Below, piece by piece: positions 50,492 through 63,407 of a stretch of DNA of 64,000 nucleotides. This DNA comes from Pseudomonas mangrovi (GTDB lineage: Bacteria > Pseudomonadota > Gammaproteobacteria > Pseudomonadales > Pseudomonadaceae), in contig NZ_QASN01000002.1 of the NCBI RefSeq assembly GCF_003052585.1, positions 124,001 to 188,000 on the forward strand, given 5' to 3'. The translations under genes and the position numbers were made by a program. Each line of letters begins with the position of its first letter. Within the stretch, counting starts at the first letter, position 1. The notes below the pieces were generated by a model, which was not told where the DNA came from, made no database searches, and worked only from the letters and a program-made list of their open reading frames with translations.

Positions 50492-52057
50492 TCAGGCCGG
50501 CGCCGACGTCCGGATCAGGTGGTCGAAGGCGCTCAACGACGCCTTGGCACCCTCGCCGATGGCAATCACGATCTGCTTGTACGGCACCGTGGTCACGTCT
50601 CCCGCAGCGAACACACCCGGCAGGCTGGTCTGGCCCTTGGCGTCGACGATGATCTCGCCGCGCGAGGACAGCTCCACCGTACCCTTGAGCCAGTCACTGT
50701 TCGGCAGCAGACCGATCTGCACGAAGATGCCTTCCAGTTCGAGGGAGTGGAACTCGTCCGAATTGCGGTCCTTGTAGACCAACCCGACGACCTTCTGCCC
50801 GTCGCCCTTGACCTCACTGGTCAGCGCGCTGGTGATCACCTGGACGTTCGGCAGGCTGTGCAGCTTGCGTTGCAGCACCGCATCGGCGCGCAGCTGGCTG
50901 TCGAACTCGATCAGGGTGACGTGCGCCACCACACCGGCCAGGTCAATCGCCGCCTCGACGCCCGAGTTGCCACCGCCGATCACAGCCACGCGCTTGCCCT
51001 TGAACAGCGGGCCGTCGCAGTGCGGGCAGTAGGCGACGCCACGGCCGCGATACTCCTGCTCGCCCGGAACGTTCATCTCACGCCAGCGGGCGCCGGTGGA
51101 GAGGATCACGGTCTTCGCCTTGAGGCTGGCGCCGCTCTCGAAGCGCACCTCATGCAGGCCACCCTCGCTGCTCGCCGGAATCAGTGCGCTGGCGCGCTGC
51201 AGGTTCATGATGTCGACCTCGTACTGGCGCACGTGCTCTTCCAGCGCGCGGGCCAGCTTCGGGCCTTCGGTTTCCTGCACCGAGATGAAGTTCTCGATCG
51301 CCATGGTATCGAGCACCTGACCACCGAAGCGCTCCGCAGCGACGCCGGTACGGATGCCCTTGCGCGCGGCGTAGATTGCCGCTGCTGCACCGGCCGGGCC
51401 ACCGCCGACCACCAGCACGTCGAAGGCTTCCTTGGCGCTCATCTTCTCCGCGTCGCGGCTGGCTGCGCCGGTATCCAGCTTGGCGAGAATCTCTTCCACG
51501 CCCATGCGGCCCTGGCTGAACAGCTCGCCATTGAGGTAGATGCTCGGCACCGACATGATCTGGCGCTCGTTGACCTCGTCCTGGAACAGCGCGCCGTCGA
51601 TGGCCACGTGACGGAAGTTCGGGTTCAGCACCGCCATCAGGTTCAACGCCTGAACGACGTCCGGGCAGTTCTGGCAGGACAGCGAGAAGTAGGTTTCGAA
51701 ATTGAACTCGCCGTCCAGCGACTTGACCTGGTCGATCACGTCAGCCTCGAGCTTCGGCGGATGACCGCCGACCTGCAGCAGGGCGAGAACCAGCGAGGTG
51801 AATTCATGCCCCATCGGGATGCCGGCAAAGCGCAGGCTGATGTTCCCGCCCGGGCGATTGAGCGAGAACGACGGTCTGCGTGCGTCATCACCGTCGGTGC
51901 GTAGGCTGATCTTGTCGGTCAGGCTGACGATGTCCTGCAGCAGGCCGAGCATTTCCTCGGACTTGGCGCCCTCATCAAGGGAGGCGACTATCTCGAACGG
52001 CTGGGTGACCTTCGCAAGGTAGGCCTGCAACTGGGTTTTAAGAGTGGCGTCCAACAT
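50492..52057 (-). CDS. ahpF: alkyl hydroperoxide reductase subunit F
   Basis: 521 residues, the standard AhpF length. The N-terminal tandem thioredoxin-fold domain has CQNC near 129-132, and the thioredoxin-reductase-like part has FAD motif [21 protein letters not shown] near 345-348 and the NAD(P)H motif [10 protein letters not shown]. It passes electrons from NADH to AhpC. It lies 254 bases downstream of ahpC, with a 141-base palindrome in between. Confidence 0.97.
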   Translation of the reverse strand: MLDATLKTQLQAYLAKVTQPFEIVASLDEGAKSEEMLGLLQDIVSLTDKISLRTDGDDARRPSFSLNRPGGNISLRFAGIPMGHEFTSLVLALLQVGGHPPKLEADVIDQVKSLDGEFNFETYFSLSCQNCPDVVQALNLMAVLNPNFRHVAIDGALFQDEVNERQIMSVPSIYLNGELFSQGRMGVEEILAKLDTGAASRDAEKMSAKEAFDVLVVGGGPAGAAAAIYAARKGIRTGVAAERFGGQVLDTMAIENFISVQETEGPKLARALEEHVRQYEVDIMNLQRASALIPASSEGGLHEVRFESGASLKAKTVILSTGARWREMNVPGEQEYRGRGVAYCPHCDGPLFKGKRVAVIGGGNSGVEAAIDLAGVVAHVTLIEFDSQLRADAVLQRKLHSLPNVQVITSALTSEVKGDGQKVVGLVYKDRNSDEFHSLELEGIFVQIGLLPNSDWLKGTVELSSRGEIIVDAKGQTSLPGVFAAGDVTTVPYKQIVIAIGEGAKASLSAFDHLIRTSAPA

Positions 52058-52171
52058 GATGCGGGTACTCCGAGGACAAAATTCAGGTAATAAAACGCCC
52101 GGGCGGATCGCGCCCAGGCGTCGGGCTATAGAGGCTGGGTCACAGCCTCAGCAGCGATACAGCATTTAATC

Positions 52172-52312
52172 AAAATGGGATGCATAGCGTCGCGAGCGAC
52201 GGCAGTGCAAGGCGAGATTGGGCGAGGATGCGGAATTTACTAAATGTAAATGAGCAGTCCGATCCCGATCTCAACGCTGCAATGCCTAGCGCAGCAGCTA
52301 TGAGCCCATTTT
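52172..52312. mobile_element. MITE-like 141-base imperfect palindrome between ahpC and ahpF
   Basis: AAAATGGG (52172-52179) is mirrored by CCCATTTT (52305-52312), and the arms between are complementary over most of their length (for example CATAGC with GCTATG, GAGAT with ATCTC, and TGCA blocks). The centre is an AT-rich ATTTACTAAATGTAAAT. Its last base is the first base of the ahpC stop codon on the complementary strand. It contains no ORF. I recall similar palindromes in many pseudomonad and Marinobacter/Halomonas genomes. It may be a non-autonomous element or a structured RNA. Confidence 0.68.
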
Positions 52313-52875
52313 TAGATCTTGCCGACCAGGTCCAGCGAAGGAGCCAGGGTCTTCTCGCCTTCCTTCCACTTGGCCGGGCAGACTTCACCCGGGTGAGCGG
52401 CGGTGTACTGGGCAGCCTTCAGCTTGCGCAGAGTCTCGGAAACGTCGCGAGCGATCTCGTTGGAGTGGATTTCCACGGTCTTGATCACGCCTTCCGGGTT
52501 GATCAGGAAAGTACCGCGCAGAGCCAGGCCTTCTTCCTCGATGTGCACGCCGAAAGCACGGGTCAGGGCGTGGGTCGGATCACCGATCAGCGGGAACTGG
52601 GCCTTGCCGACAGCCGGCGAGGTTTCGTGCCAGACCTTGTGCGAGAAGTGGGTATCGGTGGTGACGATGTACACCTCGGTACCGGCCTTCTGGAACTCGG
52701 CATAGTTATTGGCGGCATCTTCAATCTCGGTCGGGCAGTTGAAGGTGAAGGCTGCCGGCATGAAGATCAGCACCGACCACTTGCCTTTGAGCGACTGATC
52801 GGTAACTTCGATGAACTTGCCATTGTGGAAGGCATTGGCCTTGAACGGCTGGACTTGGGTGTTGATGAGGGTCAT
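52312..52875 (-). CDS. ahpC: alkyl hydroperoxide reductase subunit C (peroxiredoxin)
   Basis: 187 residues of the typical 2-Cys AhpC family. The peroxidatic cysteine is C47 (FTFNCPTE) and the resolving cysteine is in GEVCPAKW near 166. It reduces H2O2, organic peroxides and peroxynitrite and is recharged by AhpF. The ATG is preceded by GGAG. A 26-base palindrome lies upstream at 52929-52954. Confidence 0.98.
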   Translation of the reverse strand: MTLINTQVQPFKANAFHNGKFIEVTDQSLKGKWSVLIFMPAAFTFNCPTEIEDAANNYAEFQKAGTEVYIVTTDTHFSHKVWHETSPAVGKAQFPLIGDPTHALTRAFGVHIEEEGLALRGTFLINPEGVIKTVEIHSNEIARDVSETLRKLKAAQYTAAHPGEVCPAKWKEGEKTLAPSLDLVGKI

Positions 52876-52928
52876 TACGCTGAACTCCTTCAGGTGGTTG
52901 AAATTCGATGTGGCTACCTTACCCGCAA

Positions 52929-52954
52929 CTCAATCAATATCTAAATTGATTGAG
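52929..52954 (-). promoter_or_regulatory. palindromic operator candidate upstream of ahpC
   Basis: CTCAATCAAT (52929-52938) and ATTGATTGAG (52945-52954) form a perfect 10-bp inverted repeat with a 6-base centre, 54-79 bases before the ahpC ATG. It does not fit the OxyR ATAG-N7-CTAT pattern well. The regulator is unknown, but the position suits an operator. Confidence 0.55.
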
Positions 52955-52972
52955 GGAATCGACTTCATTGAA

Positions 52973-53920
52973 TCAGCCTATGGCCGGCCAGAAACCACGA
53001 ATGCCGGCCAGGCCTTGGGCACCGGCATCCCGGGCACGTTCCAACTGCTCTGGCAGCAAGCCACCCAGCAGATAGACCGGATAGGGACAATCCTCGATCA
53101 GGCGGGTCGCCTGCTCCCAGCCCAGAGGCGTGGCTTCGGGGTGGCTCAGGGTCGGCTGAACAGGTGACAACGTGACGAAATCTACCCCCATTTCCCGCGC
53201 CAGGGCCAGCTCATCGGCGCTGTGGCAGGAAGCCGCCAGCCAGCGCTGCGCAGGAAAGGGGCGACCGCCCGAAGCATAGCGGCGCAACTGCTCGGCGCTC
53301 AGATGCCAGCCGGCCGCGGGGAAATCGCCCAGCCACTCCAGCGGGCCCTTGAGCATCAGCTGGGCACGCCCGGCGCACAGGCCCTGGACATCCACTGCCA
53401 GATCCCGATAGGTCGCATCGAACATGCCTGGCGCACGCAGCTGGATGAGCCGCATACCCGCATCCAGCGCGGCGCGAACCCCGGCCAGCAGCGCCTGCGG
53501 CTCCAGGTCGGCGGGCGTGATCAGATACTCTGCCGGCAGGCACGCCGCCGCCAGGATCGGTCGGTTTGCCGCAGGGAACTCGTACTCGGACAGGCGCCGC
53601 GGCAACACCCAGGCCAGCGGCTGACCTTCTGCACCGTGCGGTTCGCCGGTGAAGGCGCCGACCTCCCAGACATCCAGCAGCACCTGCTTGTTCGGATAAT
53701 CATGGCGAATCTGGATCAGCGGCTGCGCCTCGATGACAGTGATACCGAGTTCTTCCTCCAGCTCACGGGACAGCGCATCGCGTACCGTCTCGCCCGCTTC
53801 GACCTTGCCCCCGGGAAACTCCCACAGACCACCCTGATGGCGGTCGAGTGGGCGCCGGGCAATCAGCACTCGGCCATCGGCGCCGCGAATGACCGCGGCG
53901 GCGACATGTACGCGACTCAT
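52973..53920 (-). CDS. mutT: Nudix hydrolase MutT fused to a thiamine-phosphate-synthase-like domain
   Basis: 315 residues. The Nudix domain (1-130) has GGKVEAGETVRDALSRELEEELGI, a full GX5EX7REUXEEXGU box, and cleans 8-oxo-dGTP. The C-terminal half (about 140-315) resembles ThiE: LIQLRAPG, GWHLSAEQL, CHSADELALAREMGVDFVTLSPV, LGGL. This two-domain form is common in pseudomonads. The start at 53920 has AAAGG about 9 bases upstream; an ATG at 53929 is too close to it. It lies downstream of argJ on the same strand. Confidence 0.9.
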   Translation of the reverse strand: MSRVHVAAAVIRGADGRVLIARRPLDRHQGGLWEFPGGKVEAGETVRDALSRELEEELGITVIEAQPLIQIRHDYPNKQVLLDVWEVGAFTGEPHGAEGQPLAWVLPRRLSEYEFPAANRPILAAACLPAEYLITPADLEPQALLAGVRAALDAGMRLIQLRAPGMFDATYRDLAVDVQGLCAGRAQLMLKGPLEWLGDFPAAGWHLSAEQLRRYASGGRPFPAQRWLAASCHSADELALAREMGVDFVTLSPVQPTLSHPEATPLGWEQATRLIEDCPYPVYLLGGLLPEQLERARDAGAQGLAGIRGFWPAIG

Positions 53921-54003
53921 GCCCGACATCCTTTCACGTTGCCGATGTCCCGAATCATCACAGCTCCCGCCTGCCCCGGATACGGCCTGAAGCTCCAAGT
54001 GCC

Positions 54004-55221
54004 TCAGGTGCGGTATTCCGCATTGATCTTCACGTACTCGTGTGACAGGTCGGTGGTCCAGATGGTCTCGCTGGCCGTGCCACGACCCAGCTCGATGCGA
54101 ATCTGGATCTCCGCCTGCGCCATCACCGCGGAGCCCTGCTCCTCGGTATAGCTCGGCGAACGGCCGCCGCGGCTGGCGATACAGACGTCGCCCAGATAGA
54201 CATCGATCAGGCTGACATCCAGCTGGGACACCCCGGCGCGACCGACCGCCGCCAGGATTCTTCCCCAGTTCGGATCGGAGGCGAACAGCGCGGTCTTGAT
54301 CAGCGGCGAGTGGGCCACCGCGTAACCGACGTCCAGACACTCCTGATGCGTCGCCCCACCATTGACCTGCACGGTGACGAACTTGGTCGCCCCCTCGCCG
54401 TCACGCACGATGGCCTGGGCCAGCTCCATGGAGACCTCCATCACCGCCTGCTTCAGAGCGGTAAAGAGTGTGCCGCTGGCCTGGGTGATCTCAGGCAGCG
54501 AACTCTGGCCGGTGGCGATCAGCATGCAGCAGTCGTTGGTCGAGGTATCGCCATCGATGGTGATGCGATTGAAGGACTTGTTCGCTGCATCGCGCAGCAA
54601 GTCCTGCAGCACGCCCTGACTGACCTTGGCGTCGGTGGCGATGTAGCCGAGCATGGTCGCCATGTTCGGCTTGATCATCCCGGCGCCCTTGCTGATGCCG
54701 GTGACGGTGACGGTCACACCCTCGTGCTGGAACTGCCGGCTGGCACCCTTGGGCAGGGTGTCGGTGGTCATGATGCCGCTGGCCGCCGCCGCCCAGTTGT
54801 TCTCGTTCAGGTCGGCCAGCGCCGCCGGCAGTGCCGCCTCGATCTTCTCGACCGGCAGTGGCTCGCCAATCACTCCGGTGGAGAAGGGCAGCACCTGGAC
54901 CTGCTCGACGCCCGCCAGTTCGGCAAGCCGTGCGCAGGTGCGCTCCGCGGCGGCAAGGCCTGGCTCGCCGGTGCCTGCGTTGGCATTGCCGGTGTTGGTC
55001 AGCAGGTAGCGCGGGCTGCCGAGTACGCGCTTCTTGGCCAGGATCACCGGCGCGGCGCAAAAGGCGTTCAGGGTGAACACACCGGTCACCGTGGAGCCTT
55101 CAGCACAACGCATCAACACGATGTCCTTGCGGCCCGGGCGCTTGATCCCGGCAGAGGCGATGCCCAGCTCGAAACCGGGAACCGGGTGCAGTACAGGCAG
55201 AGGACCGAGACCGACAGCCAT
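54004..55221 (-). CDS. argJ: bifunctional ornithine acetyltransferase/N-acetylglutamate synthase ArgJ
   Basis: 405 residues. The self-cleavage site is in [10 protein letters not shown], between A188 and the nucleophile T189. It recycles the acetyl group from N-acetylornithine to glutamate in arginine synthesis and, if bifunctional, also uses acetyl-CoA. It lies between secA and mutT on the same strand, 83 bases from mutT. Confidence 0.97.
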   Translation of the reverse strand: MAVGLGPLPVLHPVPGFELGIASAGIKRPGRKDIVLMRCAEGSTVTGVFTLNAFCAAPVILAKKRVLGSPRYLLTNTGNANAGTGEPGLAAAERTCARLAELAGVEQVQVLPFSTGVIGEPLPVEKIEAALPAALADLNENNWAAAASGIMTTDTLPKGASRQFQHEGVTVTVTGISKGAGMIKPNMATMLGYIATDAKVSQGVLQDLLRDAANKSFNRITIDGDTSTNDCCMLIATGQSSLPEITQASGTLFTALKQAVMEVSMELAQAIVRDGEGATKFVTVQVNGGATHQECLDVGYAVAHSPLIKTALFASDPNWGRILAAVGRAGVSQLDVSLIDVYLGDVCIASRGGRSPSYTEEQGSAVMAQAEIQIRIELGRGTASETIWTTDLSHEYVKINAEYRT

Positions 55222-55350
55222 GGGAAGCTCCTTGATGCGCGCCAGCGCGAGAATTTAAAGGGGGAACACTATCAAAAACGCCGCGAGCGGCAAGGCCGGT
55301 CGCGGCGCAGACATGTCGAACGGACGCTCAGTCGATCGGAAAGATCCGGA

Positions 55351-58086
<2,736 letters not shown>

Positions 58087-58198
58087 ATCGACAGGGTTTC
58101 CACGCGTTGGATTGAAGAGCGGACAGGCGCTCCTGCAGCCTCCTTGGCTGCGTGCGAAGCGGGCATTCTACTCGGAATCGGAAATGAGGAAAGCCGCG

Positions 58199-59122
58199 TT
58201 AACGGACCTCGCCCGCACGGGCGATGAAGCTGGTGGGATTCATCTGGCGACCGTCCTTGGTGACTTCGAAATGCACGTGATAGCCGGTCGAACGACCGGT
58301 CCGCCCTACAGTCGCAATGGTCTGACCGCGCTGCACCAGATCGCCGACCTTCACCAGGTTGTCCTGGTTGTGTGCGTACAGCGTGACGTAACCGTCGGCG
58401 TGGCTGATCTCGACGGTATTGCCGTAGCCGGCCTTGCGCCCGGACCAGGTGACCACGCCAGCAGCCACCGCCACCACATCGCTGCCGGCCTTGGCGGCGA
58501 AGTCGACGCCCTTGTGCACCGACTGCCGCCCGGTAAGCGGATCGACCCGGCGACCGAAGGGCGAGGACAGATAGCCACGCAGCACCGGACGCCCGGAGAG
58601 CTCGGTGGCTGCATCCAGGCGGCGCTCGGCCAGCACCTGCTCGAGCACGTCGAGCTGCGCCTCGCGGCTGTCCAGTCGCCAGGTCAGCTCGTCCAGCACC
58701 TGCATGAAGGGCGGCGGACTGTAGGCATCACCTTCGAGCAGATGCTCCGGCCCTCCGAGCCCCACGTTCAACGAAAAATCGAACTCGCTGGCATCCAGTT
58801 CGGCCAGTTCGGTTAGGCGCTCGCCCAGAGCATCGAGGCGGGTAAGCCGTGCCTGCAGTGCTGCGATGTGGGCAGAAAAGGCCTGCAGCTGGCGCTGCGC
58901 GTCATTGCGAACCTGGCCCAACTCCTCGCGCTGGGCATCGAGCTCAAGCGCCAGCACCGGATCGAGGTGTACCTGCGAATAGCGGTCGAATGCCGTCGCC
59001 AGCCCCGCCCCGGCGGCCACCGCCAGAGCAAGCAGGAACAGGCCAAGCGCCATGAACCAGCGCAGATTCAGATGTACGGAGCGCAGCGCACCGCCGCGTC
59101 GTCCTACATAGATAATGTGCAT
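58199..59122 (-). CDS. M23-family metallopeptidase, membrane anchored
   Basis: 307 residues. One N-terminal membrane helix (FMALGLFLLALAVAAGAGLA) and a coiled-coil stem (LDAQREELGQVRNDAQRQLQAFSAHIAALQARL) precede a lysostaphin-type domain. Zn ligands are HKGVDFA (H, D) and GYHVHFEV. It is a periplasmic peptidoglycan endopeptidase, or an activator of amidases if its site were degenerate; the ligands look intact. Divergent from dciA, with 78 bases between the starts. Confidence 0.88.
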   Translation of the reverse strand: MHIIYVGRRGGALRSVHLNLRWFMALGLFLLALAVAAGAGLATAFDRYSQVHLDPVLALELDAQREELGQVRNDAQRQLQAFSAHIAALQARLTRLDALGERLTELAELDASEFDFSLNVGLGGPEHLLEGDAYSPPPFMQVLDELTWRLDSREAQLDVLEQVLAERRLDAATELSGRPVLRGYLSSPFGRRVDPLTGRQSVHKGVDFAAKAGSDVVAVAAGVVTWSGRKAGYGNTVEISHADGYVTLYAHNQDNLVKVGDLVQRGQTIATVGRTGRSTGYHVHFEVTKDGRQMNPTSFIARAGEVR

Positions 59123-59200
59123 ACCGCCCCCTGAGCGAAACGGCAGTGCAGCACCCTTCTGCTACCATTGCCGCTTTGCGATTGCAGGCTCCCTGCCCCA

Positions 59201-59668
59201 ATGTCCTTTCGTCCCCTGCCAGCCCGCGCCCCCGCAGTTCTGCTGCGTGAAGCCAAGCCATTGAAAGCGCTTTTCTCAGAAGCTGCGCGCCTCACCCGGC
59301 TGCAGGCGCTGCTCGAGACTCAGCTCGAAGCCGCGGCGCGCGAGCACTGCAAGGTCGCCTCCTGGCAGCAAGGCTGCCTGGTGCTGATCATCACCGACGG
59401 GCACTGGGCAACACGTTTGCGCTATCAGCAAAAACGCCTGCAGCGACAGCTGCTGTCCTTCGAAGAGTTCGCGAACTTAACGAAAATCCTATTCAAGGTG
59501 CAACCGCCCAGTGTCCAAAGGCGTGGTACGGGTCGCACTCTGACTCTTTCCAGCGAAGCGGCCGAAGGCATTCGCGCCAGTGCCGAGCACATCAGCGACC
59601 CCGGACTGCGCGGCGCTCTGGAGCGTCTCGCAGCGCACGCCGACAAGCCGCGCGCTCCTGCCGACTGA
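59201..59668 (+). CDS. dciA: DciA-type helicase loader (DUF721)
   Basis: 155 residues of the DUF721 family: RLQALLETQLEAAAREHCKVASWQQGCLVLIITDGHWATRLRYQQKRLQRQLL carries the KH-like core. DciA loads the replicative helicase DnaB at oriC in bacteria without DnaC. The ATG at 59201 is used; the 33-base upstream extension is not needed. The secA-M23-DUF721-lpxC order is as I recall it in P. aeruginosa. Confidence 0.86.
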   Translation: MSFRPLPARAPAVLLREAKPLKALFSEAARLTRLQALLETQLEAAAREHCKVASWQQGCLVLIITDGHWATRLRYQQKRLQRQLLSFEEFANLTKILFKVQPPSVQRRGTGRTLTLSSEAAEGIRASAEHISDPGLRGALERLAAHADKPRAPAD

Positions 59669-59816
59669 ATCATTCGCACGCGACCAAATGGCGCAGCACA
59701 GGCTAGCCAGAATCGTCGCTCCTCGGAGCCCTTCGCACCCACCACATCGAACCGTCTGACTTCGATCCGACGCGGCTAGCAACCTCCGCATCGGCGATGC
59801 GGCGGACAGCAATAAT

Positions 59817-59841
59817 AAAAAAGGCCACCTGAGGGTGGCCC
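59817..59841 (-). terminator. rho-independent terminator of lpxC
   Basis: On the - strand GGCCACC (from 59834-59840) pairs with GGTGGCC (from 59823-59829) across a short loop, followed by TTTTTTATTATT. It lies just past the lpxC stop. Confidence 0.88.
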
Positions 59842-59867
59842 GAAATATACAAGGAGAGAGATGTTGC

Positions 59868-60812
<945 letters not shown>

Positions 60813-60888
60813 TCAACAATGGGCGGCGATAATAGCAGAACCGCTCTTTGCTGAACACCAATCGAAACCATATCCCTGATTGACTCCC

Positions 60889-62079
60889 TCAATCGGCCTG
60901 GCGACGCAGGAAGGCCGGAATGTCCAGGTAATCGAGATCTTCCTGGGGGTTCATTTTTGCCGCGGCGGCCGCATTTCCGTGCGCCTGATTGCGCATCACG
61001 GTCGGACGATCCAGATCGCGGTAGTTGACGGCAGGCTGCTCCTGGCGCGACGGGGTAGCCGCAGGCGTAGCGACGGCGACCGGCTGCACGGTGTTGTCAA
61101 CGACCTTGACCGGCTTCTCGATGCGTGCACCCAGACCGGTGGCGACCACGGTGACGTGCAGCTCGTCGCGCATGTCCGGATCGATCACGGTACCGACCTT
61201 CACGGTCGCGTGCTCGGAAGCGAACTGTTCGATGATGTTGCCGACGTCGGAGTACTCGCCCAGCGACAGGTCGGGACCGGCGGTGATGTTGACCAGGATG
61301 CCGCGGGCGCCCTGCAGGTTGACGTCTTCCAGCAGCGGATTGCGGATCGCCGCTTCGGTCGCCTCGCGCGCACGGTTCGGACCGCTGGCACAGCCGGTAC
61401 CCATCATCGCCATGCCCATCTCGCTCATGACGGTCTTAACGTCGGCGAAGTCGACGTTGATCATGCCCGGACGCTTGATGATGTCGGAGATGCCGCGGAC
61501 CGCACCGGCCAGCACGTCATCTGCCTTGGCGAAGGCGGACAAGAGGCTTGCGTCCTTGCCGAGGATGGTCAGCAGCTTCTCGTTGGGAATGGTGATCAGC
61601 GAGTCGACGCTTTCCGACAGCGCGCGGATGCCCTCATCAGCGATCAGCATGCGCTTGCGGCCTTCGAACGGGAACGGACGAGTGACCACCGCGACGGTCA
61701 GGATGCCCATCTCGCGGGCAACCTCGGCAATGATCGGCGCCGCACCGGTGCCGGTGCCGCCACCCATGCCGGTGGTTATGAACACCATGTCGGTGCCTTG
61801 CAGCACTTCAGCGATACGCTCGCGATCTTCCAGTGCGGCCTGACGACCGACCTCCGGATTGGCGCCAGCGCCGAGACCCTTGGTCACGCCGGTACCCAGC
61901 TGCAGAACGGTGCGCGCGGCGATGTTCTTCAGTGCCTGGGCATCGGTGTTGGCGCAGATGAACTCGACGCCCTCGATGTTGTTCTTCGCCATGTGATTGA
62001 CGGCGTTGCCACCGCCTCCGCCGACGCCGATCACCTTGATGACTGCGCTTTGCGGGATGTTGTCTACGAGTTCAAACAT
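60889..62079 (-). CDS. ftsZ: cell-division tubulin homologue FtsZ
   Basis: 396 residues. The tubulin signature is GGGTGTGAAP near 107, the N-terminal GVGGGGGNAVNHM binds GTP, and NVDFADVKTVM is the T7 loop. The conserved C-terminal peptide (DYLDIPAFLRRQAD) binds FtsA and ZipA. ATG at 62079 has GGAGAGGGG upstream; an earlier in-frame start is rejected. It forms the Z-ring. Confidence 0.99.
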   Translation of the reverse strand: MFELVDNIPQSAVIKVIGVGGGGGNAVNHMAKNNIEGVEFICANTDAQALKNIAARTVLQLGTGVTKGLGAGANPEVGRQAALEDRERIAEVLQGTDMVFITTGMGGGTGTGAAPIIAEVAREMGILTVAVVTRPFPFEGRKRMLIADEGIRALSESVDSLITIPNEKLLTILGKDASLLSAFAKADDVLAGAVRGISDIIKRPGMINVDFADVKTVMSEMGMAMMGTGCASGPNRAREATEAAIRNPLLEDVNLQGARGILVNITAGPDLSLGEYSDVGNIIEQFASEHATVKVGTVIDPDMRDELHVTVVATGLGARIEKPVKVVDNTVQPVAVATPAATPSRQEQPAVNYRDLDRPTVMRNQAHGNAAAAAKMNPQEDLDYLDIPAFLRRQAD

Positions 62080-62143
62080 GGTCCCCTCTCCTTTATTTCT
62101 CATTATCTAGTTGTAACGCCTACTGCAATAACGCCGTGAAACA

Positions 62144-63391
62144 TCAGAAATTGCCCTGGATCCAGCGTTTCAGCCGCTCCAGTACCGGTATCTGGTTTTC
62201 TTCCTGGTGACTGCCTGCAAAGGATACGGACACGCCTTCGGTCTGCTTCTGCAGCCCGTACATGAGCAGTCCGACACCAGTCGAATAGATGGGGTTGCGC
62301 ACCACATCCGCCAGTCCCTTGACCGTATGCGGTACGCCCAGGCGCACCGGCATGTGGAAGATTTCCTCCGCAAGTTCCACCGCGCCTTCCATCTTGGAGG
62401 TGCCGCCGGTGAGAACGATGCCTGCGGGGATCAGATCCTCGTAGCCGCTGCGACGCAGCTCGGCCTGGATCAGCGTGAACAGCTCGTCGTAACGCGGCTC
62501 GACGACTTCCGCCAGCGCCTGGCGGGAAAGCTCGCGCGGCGGACGATCACCGACGCTGGGGACCTTGATGGTTTCACCCGCACCGGCCAGCTTGGCCAGC
62601 GCACAGGCGTAACGAATCTTGATCTCCTCGGCATATTGTGTGGGCGTGCGCAGGGCCATCGCAATGTCGTTGGTCACCTGATCACCGGCGATCGGGATAA
62701 CCGCGGTGTGACGGATGGCGCCTTCGGTGAAGATCGCGATGTCGGTGGTGCCGCCACCGATGTCGACCATGCACACACCCAGCTCCTTCTCGTCATCGGT
62801 GAGCACCGCATAGGCCGAGGCCAGTTGCTCGAGGATGATGTCGTCGACTTCCAGGCCGCAGCGGCGCACGCACTTCTCGATGTTCTGCGCCGCGTTCACC
62901 GCGCAGGTCACCACGTGGACCTTGGCCTCCAGACGCACCCCGGACATGCCCAGCGGCTCGCGCACACCTTCCTGATTGTCGATCACGTAGTCCTGCGGCA
63001 GGGTGTGCAGCACACGCTGGTCGGCCGGAATCGCCACGGCCTGGGCGGCGTCCAGCACGCGTTCGAGGTCGGCCAGGCTGACTTCACGATCGCGAATGGC
63101 GACGATGCCATGAGAGTTCAGGCTGCGGATATGGTTGCCGGCCAGGCCGACGAAGGCCGAATGGATGTGACAGCCGGCCATCATCTGGGCTTCTTCCACG
63201 GCACGCTGGATCGACTGCACCGTGGACTCGATGTTCACCACCACGCCCTTCTTCAGGCCGCGCGAGGGATGGGTGCCGATACCGACGATTTCCAGACGGC
63301 CGTCCGCGGACAGCTCCCCCACCAGGGCCACGACCTTGGAGGTGCCGATGTCCAGACCGACGATCATCTTGCTGCTCTGCACGTTTGCCAT
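62144..63391 (-). CDS. ftsA: cell-division actin homologue FtsA
   Basis: 415 residues. The actin-like ATPase begins VGLDIGTSKVVALVGE (phosphate 1), with VDIGGGTTDIAIF (phosphate 2) and VLTGGTSKMEG (adenosine). The C-terminal amphipathic helix (PVLERLKRWIQGNF) attaches to the membrane. It tethers FtsZ to the inner membrane. It is 64 bases before ftsZ and 16 bases after ftsQ. Confidence 0.99.
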   Translation of the reverse strand: MANVQSSKMIVGLDIGTSKVVALVGELSADGRLEIVGIGTHPSRGLKKGVVVNIESTVQSIQRAVEEAQMMAGCHIHSAFVGLAGNHIRSLNSHGIVAIRDREVSLADLERVLDAAQAVAIPADQRVLHTLPQDYVIDNQEGVREPLGMSGVRLEAKVHVVTCAVNAAQNIEKCVRRCGLEVDDIILEQLASAYAVLTDDEKELGVCMVDIGGGTTDIAIFTEGAIRHTAVIPIAGDQVTNDIAMALRTPTQYAEEIKIRYACALAKLAGAGETIKVPSVGDRPPRELSRQALAEVVEPRYDELFTLIQAELRRSGYEDLIPAGIVLTGGTSKMEGAVELAEEIFHMPVRLGVPHTVKGLADVVRNPIYSTGVGLLMYGLQKQTEGVSVSFAGSHQEENQIPVLERLKRWIQGNF

Positions 63392-63407
63392 GAGCCTTGC
63401 CTACTCC

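Noticed and set aside
52929..52954. OxyR site at the ahpC promoter
   Set aside because: The palindrome does not fit the ATAG-N7-CTAT spacing of OxyR half sites; kept only as an unassigned operator.
60880..62139. 419-codon frame antisense to ftsZ
   Set aside because: Shadow of FtsZ; it has no start signal or plausible product.
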